Part shown: positions 59,717-64,000 of the stretch, piece after piece
Layout: each line of letters opens with the position of its first letter
Numbering within the stretch: the stretch's first letter is position 1
Origin: Capniomyces stellatus
Lineage: Eukaryota; Kickxellomycota; Harpellomycetes; Harpellales; Legeriomycetaceae
DNA length: 64,000 nucleotides
Assembly (NCBI GenBank): GCA_001661515.1
Contig: LUVW01000020.1
Location: 372,001 to 436,000 of the forward strand
Direction: 5' to 3'
Notes under the pieces: generated by a model
Databases searched by the model: none
Told to the model about the DNA's origin: nothing
Seen by the model: only the letters and a program-made list of their open reading frames with translations
Made by a program: the position numbers and the translations under genes

Positions 59717-62700
59717 ATGGGGAAAGCAGAGGACATGTATGAGCTGAGTCTTGACAATCCGGGACTAGAGAACCAAGGGTTGGAGGAAATGGAGGAGGAA
59801 GGAGGAAGCTTAGGGGGGCATTTAAACAAGAAGCTGAAAAGGTACCATGGGGTGCCAGTGGTGACGAAAACTGTGGTGAATGGGATGGATAATGGCAAAC
59901 AGCAGCAGGGTGTAGAGAATGAGATGCAGGTGGATAGCAGAATGAATGAGAGTGAAAAGTGGCAAAAGACAATTGAACGGGTGGTGAGGGCAGTGGTATC
60001 GATCAGATTTAACCATGTGAACAACTTTGACACAGATCGTAAGTAGAGGGTAGAGTTTAAAAGTAGAAGATTAAAGATAAAGTTAATGTCAAAGATAAAG
60101 ATAAAAAGTAATTGGTAAATGGAGGAAGGATTGGATAGGTGATTGAAAGAAAGAATGTGGATGTGTATATGGTAAATAGCGGGAGTAACGTCGCAAGCAT
60201 CAGGATTTATAGTGGATGCAAAGCGGGGGATAATATTGACGAATCGACACGTGGTGGGAGTGGGGCCGTTTATAGGAGAGGCGGTATGTTATGACCACGA
60301 GGAGGTGGAGGTGAGGGCGATATACCGGGATCCGGTGCACGACTTTGGATTTTTGAAGTTTGACCCAGAGAAGATCAAGTATATGGAGCTGGCGGAGATA
60401 AAGTTGGACTCGACGAAGGCAAAGGTGGGGCTGGAGATACGGGTGGTTGGTAATGATAACGGGGAGAAGCTGTCTATATTAGCGGGATCGATATCGAGGC
60501 TGGACAGAAACGTGCCGGATTACGGGCCGTTGACGTACAACGATTTTAACACGGATTATATTCAAGCGGCGTCGAATTTAAGCGGGGGGAGTAGCGGGAG
60601 TCCGGTGGTGGACATGGAAGGAAATGCGGTGGCGTTGCAGGCGGGAGGGGCAGACTTTGCGGCAACGAATTTTTTCGTTCCACTGGGGCGGGTGGAGAGA
60701 GTGCTGAAGTGTATCCAGGAGGGGAGGGAGGTGACCAGGGGGACGATTCAGACGCAGTTCCTGTACCATCCGTTTGATGAGGTGCGCAGGCTGGGGCTGA
60801 ATGCAGAGACAGAGCGGATGGTGCGAAAAAGCAAGAAGGACGAGATAGGGATGCTGGTGGCGAAGGTGGTGGTGCCAAAGGGGCCGGGGAGCAGAGCGGG
60901 ACTGGAGGCGGGAGATGTACTGGTGTCGGTGGGGGGAAGACTGGTGACAAAGTTTGCGGAGCTGGAGGAGATACTGGATGGGAGTGTGGGGGAGGAACTG
61001 GAGATGAAGGTGGAGAGGGGGGGCAAAGAACTGGAGATCCGGGCGGGGGTGCAGGACCTGCATGGAATTACGCCGTGGAGGTTTGTGTCGATAGGAGGGT
61101 CAATTGTGCACGACCTGTCGTACCAGCTGGCAAGGTCGCACTCGATAGCGGTGGAGGGCGTGTACATGGCAGATGCGGGAGGGATGTTCAACCTGAGCAC
61201 AAAGAAGAACGGATGGATTCTGACGAGTCTGGACGCAAAAGAGATAGGAGGGCTGGACGACTTTATTGAGGTGGTGGGGCAGCTGGCAGACAAGCAGCTG
61301 GTGGCAATGTCGTACCGGGGCGTGCTGGACATGCACACAAAGTACGGGGGGCTGGTGCGCATAGACAGGCACTGGTCGCTGGCAAAACTGTACACGCGAA
61401 ACGACACAACGGGGCTGTGGGACTCACAGCTTCTGAGCGCACCGCCACAGCCCAAACCGCAGCAGCCCAAGACCGCCAAGTTCATCAGTCTGCAGCAGGA
61501 TAAACCAACGCCAGTAGGCGATCTGGTGCGGTCGATGGTGAAGGTTGGCTACTACATGCCGTTCCACATTGACGGGTTCTACCACAACCGGAGACAGAGC
61601 TACGGACTGGTGATGGATGCCGCGCTAGGCCTGGTCGTGGTTAGCAGAAATACCGTCCCGATCAACCTGGGCGATTTGTTCATCACTGTTGCGGGATCTA
61701 TCCTGATTCCCGCAAAGGTTGTGTTTATGCACCCCAACCACAACTTTTCTGTCCTCAAGTACGACCCGCACCTGCTGGGCGACACTCCCGTGTGTTCTGC
61801 GCCTCTTTCCTCGGTTGCGCCCAGCCAGGGAAACCACGTGACCTTGCTGGCCTACACGCGCCAGGACCGTCTAGTCTGCGTCGACACCAAGATTACAGAC
61901 GTCACGTCGTTCCAGATCCCCTGCTGCCCGTACCCCAGGTGGCGCAGCATCAACAACGACCTCGTGGTGGTTGACTCCACCGTGTCGCAGCAGTGTCCAA
62001 GTGGCGTGCTTGCTGACTCTGAAGGCCGCGTTGTTGCCATGTGGCTGTCGTACCTCGGCTACTCCAACATCAGCTATGAGGACCGCGAGTCGTACATGGG
62101 TCTGCCCATATCCACAATTGCTCCCGTCATCCAGTCTATCCGAAACGGGTCCATTACCAACCTCACCAGTCTCAACATCGAGGTGTCGCCTATCCAGATT
62201 GTTTCTGCCCGCCAGCTCGGTGTCAGCGACGAGTGGATCCGCATGGTTGAGGACGAAAGTCTGTTCCGTCACCAGCTGTTCTGGATCACCCGTATTGAGT
62301 CTGACAGTCTTGCTGCAAACGTCCTTAAAGAACTCGACATTATTCTTTCTATTAACGGCAAAATCCTCACCCGCATCGACCAGCTCGACGTTCAGTACAA
62401 CTCTGATTCTGTTGAAATGGTCGTTGTTCGCGACAAGCAGATCGTCAACCTTCATGTCCAAACCTCCAATGTTCTCACTACCGGCACCAACAGGCTTGTC
62501 TTCTGGGCTGGTGCCACTTACCAATCCCCACACAAGGCTGTTCTGCAGCAGTCCAAGCTTGTTCCCTCCAAAATATACTTAAGCACTATTGTCGAGGGAA
62601 CTCCTGCTTCCATGTACGAGCTTGAGGAAAACAGCTGGCTCATGTCCATCAACGACATTCCTCTTCTTGACCTTGACCACTTTATTTCTGTCATCAAAGA

Positions 62701-62857
62701 CCTTCCCAAAAACTCATACGTCCGCGTCAAGCTCATCTCCTTTGACAATGTCCATATTGTCAAAACCTTGAAAACCAACTGCCACTACTTTCCCTCTGTT
62801 GAAATGCTTATGGACCCATCTGTAGATTGTGGCTGGAAATCAACTCCTATTGTTTAA
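59717..62857 (+). CDS. NMA111: Nma111, nuclear HtrA-like serine protease
   Basis: Two exons, 59717-60038 and 60180-62857; 999 residues, the family length. ATG 59717 was chosen by length; the frame is open further upstream without another ATG. An acidic N terminus precedes WQKTIERVVRAVVSIRF. The first protease domain has an intact triad: His131 (LTNRHVVG), Asp162 (HDFGFLKFD) and Ser246 (SGGSSGSPVV). PDZ domains follow (about 285-370 and 380-450), then a second, degenerate protease-like half with more PDZ-like sequence, as in yeast Nma111. It is a pro-apoptotic nuclear serine protease that cleaves inhibitor-of-apoptosis proteins. Synonymous codons are G-ending in the first half and C-ending in the second. 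Confidence 0.95.
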
Positions 62858-63003
62858 CTATTTCCTATTTTACTTTTCATTCTTTTTTTTTTTTTTTTAT
62901 ACTCTCCTTTCTTTCCAATATATATATATATTTAATTATACAATCTGATAAAAAAAAATCCAAACTAAACCAACTCGACAACTTAAATAAAATAAATAAA
63001 TTT

Positions 63004-64000
63004 CTAGTACTGTGTTGTTTCTTGGTTGATGTTGTAATCCAGCAACTCTTCGTTTACCTTTCTTATTTTTAGCTTTACAAGTAAAGTGTTGACGTTTTTT
63101 TTGGCCTTGTCTCTTCTAAACGATTGTCTAATGATCGGATCCAAAACTATAGCAAACAAGATGAACACTCCTTCGACTCCTCGAACAGAGTAAAACACCA
63201 TAGCAAGAAGGTACTTTTCCTTTTGTGTTGCAAAAGTTGTCGTGTAATATATTATTGCAATTACCGATGTTAGCAATGGAATCAATGGGTAGTAGAACCC
63301 ACGCCAAATAAGTTTTTTGACAAGCGTGTTGTTGTACTTGTTTGTGTTTTGTTGAATCAGAGATTTCAGGTTAGTGTTGTGGCCGCTGATTGCTGCGATT
63401 TGGTTATTGCCAAAACTGCTGTTTTCCGTATCAACAATGCTGCCGGTTCCAACATACTCTGTTTTTATTGGGTTTAGCATCAGTTTGTTGGAGTTTACAA
63501 GCGATGAATTGTTGATTTCTGGAAACCTGTCGTCTTTGTTGACTATTGCTATTGGCCGAGAAATAACCGTTTTGTCGCTTATCTTCTGCTTGCTAATCGT
63601 CAATATCACCAATACCATCGCTACAACCGAAACAACCGACCCAACCAACAACCAAAACAAATATCCTACCCATAAACTCACGTATCCCAACACTGACCCC
63701 GGGTAAATAAACAAACATCTACTTGACATCTCAACATCAACACGTCCACTACCCAAATTTACCCAGTTGCTATCCTCTACCTTGATAATCCCTTGTTCAT
63801 TCAGCTTCTTTTGGTACAAAGTGCTTATCAACACAAACACTGGAATAATTATCGATACAGTTCCACTAACCACATAATAAACCCGCTCATATTCAACCCC
63901 CGCCTTAACCTTGTACCGAAACAGTAACAACAAATGAATTGTCACCAATACACTCATAAACAAAGCAAATATATCCGTCACCACCATAAAATACTTTATT
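63004..64000 (-). CDS. Fungal seven-helix receptor (GPCR-like), truncated at window end
   Basis: The frame is open from 63004 to the right edge. An ATG at 63987 is in frame but probably internal, because the hydrophobic helix around it (FMVVTDIFALFMSVLVTIHLL) continues upstream. Further helices are VVSGTVSIIIPVFVLISTLY, a paired segment around WVGYLFWLLVGSVVSVVAMV, and after a long polar loop (about 95 residues) PLIPLLTSVIAIIYYTTTF and VFILFAIVLDPIIRQSFRR. The layout of a long third cytoplasmic loop and a seventh helix ending in DPIIRQ fits the fungal Git3/cAMP-receptor-like GPCR group, which senses nutrients through G proteins. The ligand is unknown and the N-terminal helices lie beyond the window. 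Confidence 0.72.
   Translation of the reverse strand, partial: IKYFMVVTDIFALFMSVLVTIHLLLLFRYKVKAGVEYERVYYVVSGTVSIIIPVFVLISTLYQKKLNEQGIIKVEDSNWVNLGSGRVDVEMSSRCLFIYPGSVLGYVSLWVGYLFWLLVGSVVSVVAMVLVILTISKQKISDKTVISRPIAIVNKDDRFPEINNSSLVNSNKLMLNPIKTEYVGTGSIVDTENSSFGNNQIAAISGHNTNLKSLIQQNTNKYNNTLVKKLIWRGFYYPLIPLLTSVIAIIYYTTTFATQKEKYLLAMVFYSVRGVEGVFILFAIVLDPIIRQSFRRDKAKKNVNTLLVKLKIRKVNEELLDYNINQETTQY

Noticed and set aside
60546..61485. Long minus-strand frames opposite NMA111
   Set aside because: Pro/Ser-rich shadows caused by G-rich codons of the real gene; the plus strand encodes a full HtrA domain.
1..64000. CRISPR array, tRNA or rRNA genes, transposons
   Set aside because: Tandem repeats lack unique spacers. 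No transposase, reverse transcriptase, terminal repeats, tRNA-like folds or rRNA segments were recognised by eye; an automated scan could still find a tRNA.

Overview
The window is nuclear DNA of a filamentous, chitin-walled fungus. The evidence is short spliceosomal introns (mostly 60-240 bp), two LysM/CBM18/GH18 chitinases, a division-2 chitin synthase, the chitin synthase chaperone CHS7, a fungal-type GPCR, and fungal housekeeping genes (VPS18, ADE4, RPL43, IMP2, GUK1, NMA111). AT-rich intergenic DNA, an F-box/ankyrin gene, a trypsin-fold secreted protein and a KHDC4-like protein suggest an early-diverging, non-Dikarya lineage, but no marker here fixes the clade. Homopolymer runs bordering N gaps show a draft assembly.

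Left part (1-17 kb): a chitinase truncated by the left edge, carrying a 106-residue Asp/Glu tract; 2.8 kb of AT-rich spacer ending in a 24-bp tandem repeat; a broken F-box/ankyrin gene with a gap, frameshifts and an internal stop; the 11-exon VPS18 gene; a small MED9-like gene; and a second, complete chitinase. Middle (17-41 kb): ADE4, a cwf18/CCDC12 spliceosomal protein, RPL43, IMP2, a secreted trypsin-fold pseudoprotease with a mucin-like stalk, a KH-domain protein, a 2OG-Fe(II) dioxygenase, two small candidate genes, a P-TEFb-type cyclin, CHS7, and a small secreted Arg/Trp/Tyr-rich repeat protein. Right part (41-64 kb): a sphingolipid delta-4 desaturase, GUK1, a chitin synthase whose coding sequence appears to be spliced in phase to an upstream ankyrin-repeat reading frame (one gene of about 2500 codons), NMA111, and a GPCR cut by the right edge.

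The main result is the ankyrin-chitin synthase fusion. The chitin synthase frame has no ATG at its start. The ankyrin frame, 118 bp upstream on the same strand, ends in a good 5' splice site. A 142-bp GT-AG intron joins the two in phase.

Gene models were built by hand by requiring GT-AG (or GC-AG) borders, phase agreement and family-appropriate protein length. I found 37 introns; three use GC donors (all GCAAGT), each forced by reading frame. Wall building (chitin synthase, CHS7) and wall remodelling (two chitinases) are both represented, but the genes are scattered and look like ordinary linkage rather than an operon-like cluster. I saw no tRNA, rRNA, CRISPR or convincing transposon.
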